From Fasciola hepatica (lineage: Eukaryota > Platyhelminthes > Trematoda > Plagiorchiida > Fasciolidae), in the NCBI GenBank assembly GCA_948099385.1, contig CANUEZ040000156.1, forward strand, positions 1,426,001 to 1,490,000: 64,000 bases of DNA, given 5' to 3'. Of this stretch, positions 51,060-61,618 are shown one piece after another. Both the position numbers and the translations under genes were made by a program. Every line of letters starts with the position of its first letter. The stretch's first letter is position 1. The notes under the pieces were generated by a model. The model was given only the letters and a program-made list of their open reading frames with translations, did not search any database and had not been told where the DNA came from.

Positions 51060-51960
51060 ATGAATCTAGAATAGCTAGAGGATGTACAACGATGTAATAA
51101 AATTATAAAAAGCAGACCCAACAAGGGCTCCACAGTGATGATCATGAATAAGACTAACTGTAGCAGAAAAATGGCCGATCTACTCACAGACAAAACAAAA
51201 TTCACAAATTTGCTGGCAGAACGAGAAAAGATAGCCGAAGCTTAGAAACAGATTAAGACAATACTGAAGTTCATGAAATATCGAGGCTATTTAGACCAAT
51301 TCAGGTTTGAAATAATCAAGCCAAGCTGGTTCACCATTCCACAGTTATCCACATTACCCAGGATTCACGGAGTAGGTATACCCTTGAGAATAATTCTCCC
51401 TATGACAAACTCGTTTTACCATAAAACAGCCAAATTATACAGCGCTGGAATCTCATCAAGCATATTCATAAGGATACCTTTGAACTTTTCAATGCCATCG
51501 ACAACGAAACATAAAAAACGAACGTTTTCTTCGGAAATTTTACGCTTTTAGCCAAAGTATCCATTTAGAGAGCATTCATTTCATTTTTGGCTGAATAGAA
51601 GTTAGGCCGTTGCCAATAAACACACTGCGGAAAGACATAAAAGAACTCTTTCTCCAATATACTTTTGATGTTTAACTTAGGTTTAACGGAAAGCTTCATC
51701 TTCAGCAAGATAGCGTATCCAAAGAATCACCATTAGGTTCCATATCAGTAGACATTCTTGGCAAAAACTAAACAGCACAATCTGGTGATCACCCTTTGAC
51801 TAACTGCGCTACATTTCTGTATTGGTCACCATCTCATCGAAATAAAGGATTTTTACTCGTACTGTATGCCGCTATACGCGGTCAGAAATACTTCTACTCA
51901 AACAGAATATTAGATGTTCTGCTCAATCTGATTTAACCCATCATTTATATCAAGGAATTC
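51060..51960 (+). mobile_element. Penelope-like element, 5' part of RT (split by a LINE)
   Basis: The plus strand gives the N-terminal half of a Penelope-type RT. It reads NKGSTVMIMNKTNCSRKMAD (family DKG-TVVIMNK-DY--KM) and LLTDKTKFTNLLAEREKIAE, followed by a stop. Then come YRGYLDQF, PQLSTLPRIHGVGIPLR and ILPMTNSFYHKTAK (family P-LYGLPKTHK-G-PLRPI-S--NSPYHK-AK). After a frameshift, FNGKLHLQQDSVSKESPLGS corresponds to the FNG--F-Q-DGVAMGSPLG motif. Similarity fades before about 51.9 kb, where a Jockey-like LINE begins; the Penelope reading resumes at about 55.2 kb. Stops and frameshifts make it a relic. Confidence 0.85.
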
Positions 51961-54250
51961 CATGGAGACACAAAAAACCGCAGCCGTGCTGGTTGGCAGG
52001 CTGCTTTAACTGCACTCCACTAACAAAGATGTCCGTCCCGTCTCTGTCCAGTACCAACATTCGTTCTCTTTTCGCGAAAATATCGGATCTAACCCTCGTT
52101 CTTCGTTCTCGCAACCGTGTTCGTAAGCGTGTGGCTCGTATACAAGAATCGTGGTTAAACGTACATATTGCTGACTCAATGATGTCAATAAATGGCTTCA
52201 AACTGTTCCAGCAGGAGAGGACTTTCACCAACAAGAAGGCTGCAGGTGAAAGGGTCACACGTGTCAACTCCAACTGGTGTGGAAGTCTGAAGTCGTTTAT
52301 TCATACTCGATGAAAGGTGTTGATTGTTTAGTGATACAGGGCCATCCTAAATTTTCTCGCCATAGGAGCACCATCATAACTAGCATATACGTGGCTCTGT
52401 TTTTCACAGAGAACGCTATTTCACCTTTCTATGACTCTTTTTCACCTTCCCTTGTTTCCTCGTTAGATGACAATTTGCACATCCTAGTAGGCGATTTTAC
52501 TCAGGCTTCCACTCAACCCCTCTTTGCTTTCGAAATAACTGGTCTTTGTGTTTCTCCAACCAGAGGCAACTCTGTTTTGGACATGGTTATCACCAATCAT
52601 CCTGAATTATTCTTCCTAAAGCTGCGCGCACCTGCCTCAACCAGTGACTATTGTCAGTTTCTGTTAAGGCCTAAGATATAATCCCGGTCTGTTTTTCATT
52701 CTTTCACACAAACCAGTCAAATCAAAATCCGTCTCCGAATTGTTTCACGTGACGACGTTGTTCTCCTGCAGAAATCCTTTTCTCATGCATCTTTCTGGTT
52801 TTCTTCTGAATCATCGCTCACAGAAGCGGTCAATTTCGACATGAGCTGCCTCTTAGAAACCCCCTTTATCTGTAACGGTCGTGCCACTTCTCCGACGTTG
52901 AAATCCTTAAGAAGACGGGAGGAATATTTCTACAAAGTCCGGGATAATTCTAAAGTAAGATACATATCGCTTTTATCAAAGAAAGAAATTTAACGCACTG
53001 ACTCACTGTATGCTAGTCAACTCCTGTGTAGCCTTAACACTAACCGACTATGGCAAGGCATTCGGCTGCTGAGTGGAAAGAAAACGAAACAAGTGAAACT
53101 GGCTGCGGACGTTGACAGTATCAACAGTGCATTTATGCACCCATCAAATGACTCTTCGATTTCATTCATTCCAGAAGATGGTCCGCACATAACCCCGTTC
53201 TCTACGGAAAAAGAATTTGAGCTTCTTCGTACTTCCAAGATAACCTCATGTATTGGTCCTGATGGCCTATCGTCATCACATTTGGGACACGGTTCTGTTG
53301 CTATGACCGATATATTTACTTCTCTTTAAAACAAATATTTGTGCCCATTTTCTATTCAAGACTGCAGGAGACCAGTCACCGTTGTTTCTATACCCAAACC
53401 TTATAATTTTGGTGTCGCAGCTAAACGCTTTTGTTCCATTTCTCTCACTTCATGTGGTCTTGAACCTGCAGTGTGCCATTCTTAGGCGTTGAAATTCTTC
53501 TATAAACTCTCCCTACGATTCCTTACAGTTTGCCTATAAATTGAACAGGTCCACTGTAGATGTCATCGCTCCCTTATTCCACCAAATAACAAAATCCTTG
53601 GATGGTTCAGTGAAGACTGTTTGATGCTCTTCTACAGACTACTCAGCCGCTTTTGATCCTACTCAATGGTCTCTCCTCCTCTGTAAACTGGAAGCTTTCG
53701 GCTGTCCCACACCTGTACTAGCATGTTTGTCTGATTATTTTATCATCAGAACTCAGTGTACACGACTGGATTTAAAAATATCCAAGCCCTTGGAGAACAA
53801 CTCAGGAGTGCTTCAGGGAGCTGTGCTTTTCCCTATTTATCTTCCACCTATATTAGCTATCTTTCATCTAGTTCTCCTGCACATTTACTTAAATATACCA
53901 ATGATGTGGCTCTTTGCCAAACCTTTTGCGTAACCTAGGACTTCCTTAACTTATCCAGTAATCTGTCCCTTATTTATGATTCCTCTGTTCGATCCGGGTT
54001 AATTTTACACTTATCCCAATGCTTTGACTGCGTATTTACTCTTCCTCGATCGGCTCATCCTTTTGATCCATTTGGCATTTCCACAGAACCACTAGCTCGA
54101 GTGAGTTTTGTCAACTACTTAGGAGTCACCATCGATGCAAATTTGAAGTGGTCATTTCGTATTTCAAACTGGGTGAAGAAACTACGCCGGCTATCCTACC
54201 AAATCCAAAAGCTTAAACATCTTAACGCTAATCAGAGTCAACTGATTTAC
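51961..54250 (+). mobile_element. Jockey-like LINE relic, endonuclease and RT (inserted in the Penelope element)
   Basis: The order on the plus strand is that of a Jockey-superfamily ORF2. The endonuclease begins with STNIRSLFAKISDLTLVLRS (family TN-RSL--KI--L---L). After a gap come ESWLNVHIADSMMSINGFKL and NLHILVGDFTQAS (family L-GDFN). The domain ends with RGNSVLDMVITNHPELFFLK and TSDYCQFLLRPKI (family SDH). The RT follows: SCIGPDGLSSSHLGHGS near 53.27 kb, DYSAAFDPTQWSLLLCKL at 53.64 kb (F--AFD), GVLQGAVLFPIYLPP (GVPQGSVLGP) at 53.8 kb, LKYTNDVALCQ (YADD changed to YTND) at 53.9 kb, and VNYLGVTIDANLKWSFRI at 54.1 kb. At least five frameshifts or stops are present. The reading is cut at QSQLIYL by the SINE pair and resumes at 54.81 kb. 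Confidence 0.88.
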
Positions 54251-54450
54251 CTGCACTCGGAAGCACCAGCCTCGAGTTTTGCTCTTGTTAGAGCTCATCA
54301 GTGGTGCATATCTTCTGCCACACTCAGGGTTTGTACTCGGATATTTTCACCTCGAAGGCGTGTGAGTTACCACTGTGCATTCCATCCGGTGAAGAAGACC
54401 TGACTCGATGAGAGGCATTCGCTTGGAGTTAACGGGGCTGGTACCGTGTC
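54251..54450 (-). mobile_element. SINE with hammerhead motif, minus orientation (left arm of inverted pair)
   Basis: Reverse-complementing this segment gives CACAGTGGTAACTCACACGCC (A-box region), GAGTACAAACCCTGAG (decayed B box), the hammerhead-like core at 54307-54263, and GCTTCCGAGTGCAG. About 126 bp (54252-54378) pairs with 54551-54676 at roughly 85-90% by eye. It interrupts the LINE codons for QLIYL. The left, head-side boundary of this copy within 54379-54500 is uncertain. Confidence 0.8.
54263..54307 (-). ncRNA. Hammerhead-ribozyme-like fold, G12 to A and cleavage-site change
   Basis: On the minus strand: stem I GCACCA/TGGTGC is perfect, CTGATGA core, stem II GCTCT/AGAGC closed by AACA, then AAA for GAA, then ACTCGAGGC. 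The core G12 is A, and the position that pairs with A15.1 is G instead of U, so the cleavage triplet is GGC instead of GTC. The fold is preserved but should be inactive. Confidence 0.7.
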
Positions 54451-54499
54451 TCCATTCGAAGCTGTCGGGCATCTCTGGCTGTCCTAGAGATCAACATCT

Positions 54500-54805
54500 G
54501 ATCAAGCTTACCTTGGCGATTCGGATCAGCCCGGACGGGAGCAGGGTGGCGCAGTGGTGACACACACGCCTTTGAGGTGAAAGGACCTGAGTTCAAACCC
54601 TGAGTGTGGCAGAGGATATGCACCACTGATGAGCTCTAACAAGAGCAAAACCCAAGTCTGGTGCCTCCGAGTGTAGGTTGGTCGGATGACCTGAGGTTTG
54701 TGCGTGAAAGGTGGAGCCCAAAGGACAGTCAGCTAAACAAAAATTCATCAATATCGCACGCCACTCACAAGTGGTTGCGTGATACATATGCTAAACAGTG
54801 TTATT
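54500..54805 (+). mobile_element. SINE with hammerhead motif, plus orientation (right arm of inverted pair)
   Basis: The order is a leader GCGATTCGGATCAGCCCGG, A box GGTGGCGCAGTGGTGACAC, B box GAGTTCAAACCC, a hammerhead-like fold (54620-54664), and a tail with GGTTGGTCGGATGACCTGAGG and TTTGTGCGTGAAAGGTGGAG, ending near ttgcgtgatacatatgc. It is the most complete copy of the family in the window. It faces away from the copy at 54251-54450. The LINE reading (FVYQCIHLVLLYYSPVIL) resumes just after it. Confidence 0.82.
54620..54664 (+). ncRNA. Hammerhead-ribozyme-like fold, G12 to A, stem III decayed
   Basis: Stem I GCACCA/TGGTGC and stem II GCTCT-AACA-AGAGC are perfect, and the CTGATGA core and GTC cleavage triplet are present. 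G12 is A, and the short stem III is damaged (ACCC opposite AAGT). Expected to be inactive. Confidence 0.7.
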
Positions 54806-55204
54806 TCCTTTTTTGTTTATCAGTGTATTCACCTTGTTTTACTTTACTATTCCCCTGTTATTTTAGCTGGTCTACTGAAGAAAGATTTTAAATTCTTCGC
54901 CGAGGTTTATCCATTATCAGTCGGGTATTTTCATACCCTTAACTGAACCATCTGCTAAGCTGTGCGAACTACATGGCCGCATGTGAAAAGTTTGCTCACA
55001 AATCTTTCCAGACGGTAGTCAACCTTTACACAGTGATTTTTCCAAATGCAACCCTCTCGCTTCCACAAGTTCTTTCTTTCGCTCCATGCCCTCTCGTATT
55101 ACCATCTACAAAAAACTCTACCATTCCATACCTGGCCCGTATCCTCACAAACCGGGCAAGAGTATCGACTGAATTTCTTAGCAATTTCGATACGTGATCG
55201 TTTT
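54806..55204 (+). mobile_element. Jockey-like LINE relic, C-terminal end after the SINE insertion
   Basis: This is the continuation of the LINE at 51961-54250. It reads VLLYYSPVILAGLLKKDFK (family LYCSPV-F-GLLKKDF), then MAACEKFAHKSFQ (A-C--FA-KI), SFFRSMPSRITIYKKLYHSI and IPYLARILTNRARVSTEFL, with a stop at about 55197. Two frameshifts are present. Joined across the SINEs, it gives one LINE whose C-terminal end is present. Confidence 0.8.
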
Positions 55205-56300
55205 TTCATCCTATGGATTCGGTGAGGTTCCAAGTGTAAATCATTTTTGACTGAAATGCGGACTTATGTCGACGCAAAAGTATGATCAAAAGCAAATGCA
55301 AACTGTATAAATAGATCAAACAAATGAGCTCACATGGACAGTACATAGGTGACTTATTCTTTTTCAAAAATAAAAAGACTATCGTATAAGACACAAAACC
55401 AGCGTTCAACAAGGCGCATACAGTCATTCAATTCACATTAGATATCGAAAAAAACGATATACAGACCTTCGCACATGTTTTGATGCATAGGAGCACCAAC
55501 GAATCGGTCGAAATAAGGGTACACAGAAAGCAAACATTAACTGAACAGTGCATCAGCTTTCTCGGTTGTGTACTTAGAAGACATAAGAACCTAGTTCAAT
55601 ACTTGGCTTCATGAGTAGGAAAAATATGCTCTAAGGAAACCACAGAAAAAACCAGGCCCATTTACAATCTTTCTCAGGGAGTACGATCATGCTTAGAGCT
55701 TCATACAGCAAAATCTAAAATATAGACCTAAGTGTGATCCAGGTTCCGAGATCCCAGGAAGAAACTGTCTATGCGTGAACCGTTCAAAGAATACGCCACA
55801 TCGGAATATCCCAGTCGGTCCGTATTTCTTGTATATTGGCAAGCTCTTCATTATTCGATATTCTAATAAGATTGTGGCGCCAAGGTTTGCCACCTCAATG
55901 ATAATCTGTTTGTTCAGGTGTACATATAAAGCAACCCACACTGGCCAAATGGCAAGGCAACTATCTCAGAGGATTAAGGAACACTGTCCACGGTAGCTTC
56001 AACATGGAGAAACAGGAACCACATCAAATGCCATTCTCGGGCACTAGGTGGACTCAGATCATCAAATTCACGTAGATTGGGCGCACCAAGTCATTTATCG
56101 AGTGCACCCTAATCTCCAAGAGCACATTCGTCAGAACACAGTGGCTTTCGCAGTGGTGATTATCATCCATCTTTTCGAGCGTGCTCTGTGTACACAGAAG
56201 AAATTTGTCCAAACCCACCAATCAACCTGGCCGCAAGTGAAGCACACTTACCCAAAAGACTCAGATCTGAACCGTGAGACTGTCTCGATCTAGTCGGACA
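55205..56300 (+). mobile_element. Penelope-like element, 3' part (RT end and GIY-YIG endonuclease)
   Basis: The Penelope reading resumes: HMDST (position of YMDDT, catalytic aspartates altered), then FKNKKTIV, HTVIQFTLDIEKND, HVLMHRSTNESVEIRVHRKQ and TEQCISFLGCVLRRHKNLVQ (family LPFLDVL--R----V---VYRK--WT-QYI-F-S--P--HKRNLV). From 55.86 kb the GIY-YIG domain is visible as CLFRCTYKATHTGQMARQLS and QRIKEHCPR, then VDSDHQIHVD and LFERALCTQKKFVQT. Four frameshifts or stops are present. It completes the element begun at 51060. Confidence 0.87.
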
Positions 56301-57865
56301 GAGCCAATTCTGACTCCCTCCACGAACATTTGTGCAATCCAAATGGTCTTTGGACCTTTCAACACACACAATTCCCATATTATTTATACAGACTAGAAAA
56401 TAAATCATTAAAAACCAATTTTTTTTCTCCGAAAAAGTGTTTCTATGGTTATTCTCAAATTCTGCGTTCATCGTACAAATTATGCTAAACCTACGTCATA
56501 AAGACAGTGCAGCTACTGACGTTGTCACCTATATGTTCCGTTCTATTACTTCACCCACATATCATGGGCCCAAACGTGTTCATTTAAGACTACACACCAT
56601 AGAAACACTGAAGTGCAAAAGTTCACCACTCAAGAAGCAGTAGCTAGGATTGTTTAAATTGTTTCCTGCTGAGAGGTACTGAATTCAGGGAGGGAGATGG
56701 TTGAAGGAAAGTAGCCATATAAGTAATATCAGTTATGACTAAATGTACATTTCAATCACTCAACAAAGTAAATTTAACCAGAACATCCATTTATTGTCTG
56801 GCGTTCTCATTCTTACTACTAAACGGTTTCACGGAATCAGTGTAACAATATCTACACCATATCTGAATGGTGCAGGGGATAAGTAGAGTCCCCGGACATT
56901 TTTTTTCTACTTGCAAGGATGCATCGTCTCTTAAATCAAGCTACTTTCTGTTCACATACATACTATGTATTACAAGCAAAATGATAATAGAGTAACCTAT
57001 ATACAGCTTGATTACACACCCCAGTCACACAGAAAAAAATAAATTTCCGGACAATGGCAGACAACACATTGTTTCACTCTTTAAGCTAGCTCCTCACCAC
57101 CTGAACGCTACTTTTGTTTTTCTTATTTAACTCCAACGTACGGTTGATTTTTGAAATCTCAGATTGATACTTCATCCGATGACTTAGGGTTATATTTTCC
57201 AACGGATTTACTGCAGCGAAACATCACTGTCCATCTGTATTTGTTTTTTTCCTGCATGAACATTTTTCACCTGTGTGAATGAGGCTTCTGTTTGACATGC
57301 CTCAAAACATGGAAACTGTTTCGTCAACATAGAATATTTTGAGCGACTCTTGGAGTTGCAAGGTGTGATCTCCGGATTTTTCTAAAGTTGATGTAAAAGT
57401 GGCTTACTAGCATCAGGATTACTGTTCATTTCATCATCGCCCGGGTCACATTGACAGGCGAACTGTATCGACCTTAGAGCATAAGACGAAATCCTCGCAC
57501 CCCCAAAGGGACTAAAGAGCTTCATATTAATGCTGACTGACCCATACAAGACTCGGACAACATGATTAGAACGCACCAAACTCAGTGTTTTAGTGTTCTA
57601 AATTATTTTGTTACATGATTGCTCATAAGTACAGTAGGGAGGACCCATCCTATAGCGTCAAAGGCCCACTACACTATCAGGGATAATCGGTAACCAAACC
57701 CCTAGATCTGGGGTGGAGAATCACGCACGGTCTCAAAATAATAGGCGTAGTAAGCAACCAGGAAAATAAAATCACATCCTTAGACAAAAGGCATATTCAA
57801 CTTTGTTCGGAAAACAAAATCCTCAAATATAAACTATTTGCCAATCAGAAATGTCACCTCTCCCC
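56301..57865. other. Intergenic, nothing recognised
   Basis: Minus-strand frames near 57.25-57.58 kb show some Cys/His-containing sequence (FPCFEACQ, NVHAGKKQ), but no proper zinc-finger spacing was found. No other feature seen. Confidence 0.35.
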
Positions 57866-57889
57866 CACACACACACACACGCACACACA
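57866..57889. repeat. (CA)n microsatellite
   Basis: A run of CA with one CG interruption. Confidence 0.95.
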
Positions 57890-58019
57890 AAACAATGTAC
57901 ATTAGTTAAATCCTTTAAGGAAATCATAATGTTTTGTTGGTAATAGAAAATTTCAATCGTTTTCAAACATGGCTGAGCAACCTTCGGATGACATGACAGT
58001 TCTTACCCATTGATTCATG

Positions 58020-58965
58020 CTTACTATCAACCATCTGATAACATCTTGTAACTCACCGTACCGTTCCTCCTAGAAAGCAGTGTTCGCCTCCCCCAGAGAT
58101 CTGCACTGCCATCCACTTTCCTTCTAAGCTGATCAAACGAAATTCGATTGGACTAGCATCAGGAGATCGAGCTGGCCAAGGAAGCATCTTTGGACAGCGA
58201 TGCACTTTGAACTAGCGTACGACAAGGGAACAATAAGCAGGCGCGTTGTCTTCCTGAAAAGTCGCTTCAGTGGTTGTGCTCAACAGTGGCATAACGTGTC
58301 CGATCAGGACTTCTAGGTAAACTTGACCACTAACGATGCACTCCGGAAGTACCAGCTTGTCCCTACCAGTCCACCAAATAAATCCCCGGACAAGCTCTCG
58401 GCCTCCACTGCGCTGCATTGTTGCTGTCATCATACCACTTTTACTGGTCCAGTGCGGCGAAACACTTGTTCTTCAAAAGTTCATTCTAAAGTCATTCACA
58501 GATTTCTTAGGATACATCAGACAAAAATCATGCGGCTGGACATGGAATAAACACCAATCGTGAGCTGGAGTTTGTCAGTCAAATCAGCCTAGCCATGACA
58601 AAATTAATTTAATATGTAATCTGTAAAAGGCTTGAAAATTAAATACTGAAAAACAGTTATTTCATCGAATTTAATTTTTGTATGATAAGTTGGTATTTTC
58701 CGGACTAGTATTAGTTTCAGTGATTAGTTTCCAAAAATGACCGTGACAATTACTTTTGAATAACGAATATACTGGCTCTTCGGTCCAAATGAAGGATTTC
58801 CATCTCTGACCTGATCTATTCATCTGCTAACTGTCTTCCTTGAAAGACCAAAATGACTGGCCGTCTGGTGGCTTGTCTTCTCTGGTTCCCACCTTCCGGA
58901 GGCAAGCCGGAGGACCTTTGCCTGTATGAGCATCACTTTACCTCAATAGAAAGGATAGACCCGAG
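58020..58965 (-). mobile_element. Tc1-like transposase relic
   Basis: On the minus strand, a helix-turn-helix region at about 58.89-58.78 kb reads SHQTASHFGLSRKTVSR, a stop, then IDQVRDGNPSFGPKSQYI. After a damaged middle part (58.75-58.45 kb), the catalytic domain reads GGRELVRGFIWWTGRDKL (family WG-FSW-G), CIVSGQVYLEVLIGHVMPLL, TFQEDNAPAY (family QDNAPAH, second Asp), a stop, and LPWPARSPDASPIEF (family WPAQSPDLNPIE, third acidic Glu). Counting the stop as a residue, 34 positions separate the Asp and the Glu: the DD34E spacing of Tc1. The first Asp region is not clear. Terminal inverted repeats were not identified. Several stops show it is dead. Confidence 0.82.
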
Positions 58966-59822
58966 GCCTAGCAGACTAGCTAGTGCATATAGGTGTGTGT
59001 CTGGCCTTCATAACAAAACTCACACAACGGCAGAATATATTATGTAAAAATACAACAGTTTGGGGCTTGTTTGATTTATTCCATACTGGTGGTTTTGAGA
59101 CTCAGTACCATAGTTCATTCACGGGGGATGTCGATCAGTAGTATATATGACTCGAAGATGTTTTTTGTTTTGGGGGTAAAATCCTAGTGAAAGTGTTTCT
59201 TGTTCCGTTCAGGAGGTTCATTGCATGGTGGAATGTTTTCCATGGAGAAGATTTCCTTGAACAGTAAAAATGTTTTTTGCAGTGAGGTTTTTGTATTCAG
59301 AGAGGTTGCAATCTTTTGGGAAGACAACATGTCCACCGTTTTTTCCGAACACTATGTGGATGACCTTTATGCACAGAAACGTCGTTTTTCTCTTATTAGT
59401 ATGCTGACTCCGTGATGCGATGTGCCTTATCGAGACGGAGCAAGAATTTGTCATGTCCACGGTCGAAATGTCAAACAATGGTTTCAACAAGTGATATGAC
59501 TTGGCTCCAACGGAGATCTTGGTGAGTAATGTGCGACCGGCAACTTAAGTATCCGTTCAAAATCGAACGGAAATGACCCAGCATCCTTCCGAATTCATCC
59601 TCTTTTACTTACTGTACCAATGGGACCCACTTAATAGTGCTAGCCCGAAGCCAGGTGGAACCCAAACACTACACACAGCGTTGACCAACACACGATTACC
59701 GAAGTGTGAGATTGAGAGTGTGTACTGTGCGCGGCTTCTGAACACCAAAATTTAAGTCTTTCTTTGCGAATTACAATGACATGTGTGCTTATAATTTGAT
59801 ATTTCCCTCGGTGGTCAGGGTG

Positions 59823-59824
<2 letters not shown>
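58966..59824. other. Intergenic, possibly outer part of the Tc1 element
   Basis: Overlapping frames on both strands at 59.2-59.5 kb have no recognised domain. The inverted terminus of the Tc1 relic, if kept, would lie here or below 58.02 kb. Confidence 0.3.

Positions 59825-59882
<58 letters not shown>
59825..59882. repeat. (TA)n microsatellite
   Basis: About 29 uninterrupted TA units. The poly-Tyr/Ile minus-strand frames at 59640-59900 and 59789-60166 are products of this tract. Confidence 0.98.
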
Positions 59883-59884
<2 letters not shown>

Positions 59885-61600
59885 GTAATTTATTATACAA
59901 CAGTGCCTGTTCAATAAAAGGCTGTTAAATGGGAAAGTGACCTGTCGTGGATTGAATTGAACTAAGGCCTTTACTGCCCAAATTTCCTGACGATAATCTA
60001 TAGAAATATATTGGACGCCAGTAGCGAATGAATGTGACACAGCAACGTTTCGTGAAACAAGGGATGAAAACACGCACGTTGGCAAATCACTCCCAGGCCT
60101 TATTTTTTCCTCATAGATTATCATTGTTGCTCCATGCAACGGTGTCTTCCGTAATATTTCCCTCAAATTTGACGAGTTTACTTGAAATTCAGTGACTGAA
60201 ATTTGTTTCCGCAGTAAAATTGGATTTTGATTGGTTCGAAATGGGACTGGAATTATTTGTCACAGTTTAACTGTCCATCAGTGCAGGCATTCTGTGCTGA
60301 AATGGTATTGGTTGTTTTAGTGTTCAGTGTTACCGTCGTTCTCTTCTTCAACACAGTGACTTCTTCGTTATTAACCTAAATTTACCTACATCTTTCATTT
60401 CAGTATGACTTAACGCCCTCGTTTGACTCGCAGGCACCAATTACCGTTTCATATTTTGTGCGAACATTCACTCGTTTTGTGGCAATTTTATTCCAACTAC
60501 TACGCATTCATTACCATCTTTGACTCCCCATTGGAGATGACTGTTCAAGGTGTGGACCACAAACCACTTCAGTTTCTTTCTCTACCTATGCTTTTCTGTA
60601 ACTTATAAAACCTCCTGTTCATACCTGTTGCCATATTCTCACAAAGGTTAAACAGAAATTTACCATCTACCATCAAACTATACGAACAGCAAAACACAAG
60701 AATTCTCGCTTACCTGATTTTTCAATAATTTATACTTTTTCGCTTGACCCGTCTCTAAAAGCTGCTGATTCATAGTTTTGCTCCCATTGAGTTTCATTTT
60801 TATTTGTCGTAGTCTCTTTACCAGCAATTTGAAAGAAACCTGAGGTCCATGTAACTTTGTGGAGACAACTTTAGCAGAAAACAGCAGCCGAGGCTGTTAT
60901 TTCTGAAATCGTTACGAAGATAGAAAGCAAATGCCCACTAATCCAACGACAGTAGTATGGCCTAGTATTCAGATCCAATCAAACCGGAGGTTAAACGATT
61001 AAATGCTCAGTTGGCCCACCGACGTCAGAGTATTAAGAGTAGAAAATGTCAGCGGATAGACATCAAAGTTCTCTGTGAATAAAAAATGGAAAGCTCCTGC
61101 TTGTATATCAACGCTGACGCAGCCAATACCCGAATGATTCACCCATCAACCGATAACCAAGCTATCTACTCTTTTTATGACCGTAATGCAGATATATGCT
61201 GGCACTTCTGCACAGGAATACATTGTGCCACACCGGAACCGGATGATCTTTCTCCTGTTTACTTTATTATTAATCCAGAATCCCATCTGAAACAATGATC
61301 AGTTATCATTAAAACTATATTATAACATTTTACATCAAATCAGTCCTACGTACCTTTAAGTGGATCAATCGCGTCAAGTTTTGAAATTACTACTAGTGAT
61401 ATAACCGATCCATAGTTCACTTCTTTAGACACAACACGGCCACCAAGTCAGATGCCTGACTGATGAACAATACACTAGGGGCAGATGGATAATTACCAGA
61501 TACGCGCCTTGGTTGAAATTCTGTCCATAGTGGAAAATTAGCAACCGTTCATTGAGAAACAGACTATGGTGTCCGTTGCGTTTGACTTATACAGTCATCT
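59883..61600. other. Intergenic, nothing firmly recognised
   Basis: Frames such as EVKRLNAQLAHRRQSIKSRK near 61.0 kb look faintly like a LINE connector, but no flanking motif confirms it. Confidence 0.3.
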
Positions 61601-61618
61601 ACTCACGCACGCACGCAT
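61601..61618. repeat. Short ACGC tandem
   Basis: Four tandem tetranucleotide units (actcacgcacgcacgcat). Confidence 0.8.

Noticed and set aside
57240..57330. Cys/His-containing minus-strand frame as a zinc finger
   Set aside because: The Cys and His spacing does not fit C2H2 (C-x3-C, only one His at a useful distance), and stops interrupt it.
59640..60166. Two minus-strand frames with long Tyr-Ile runs
   Set aside because: They are translations of the (TA)n microsatellite at 59825-59882.
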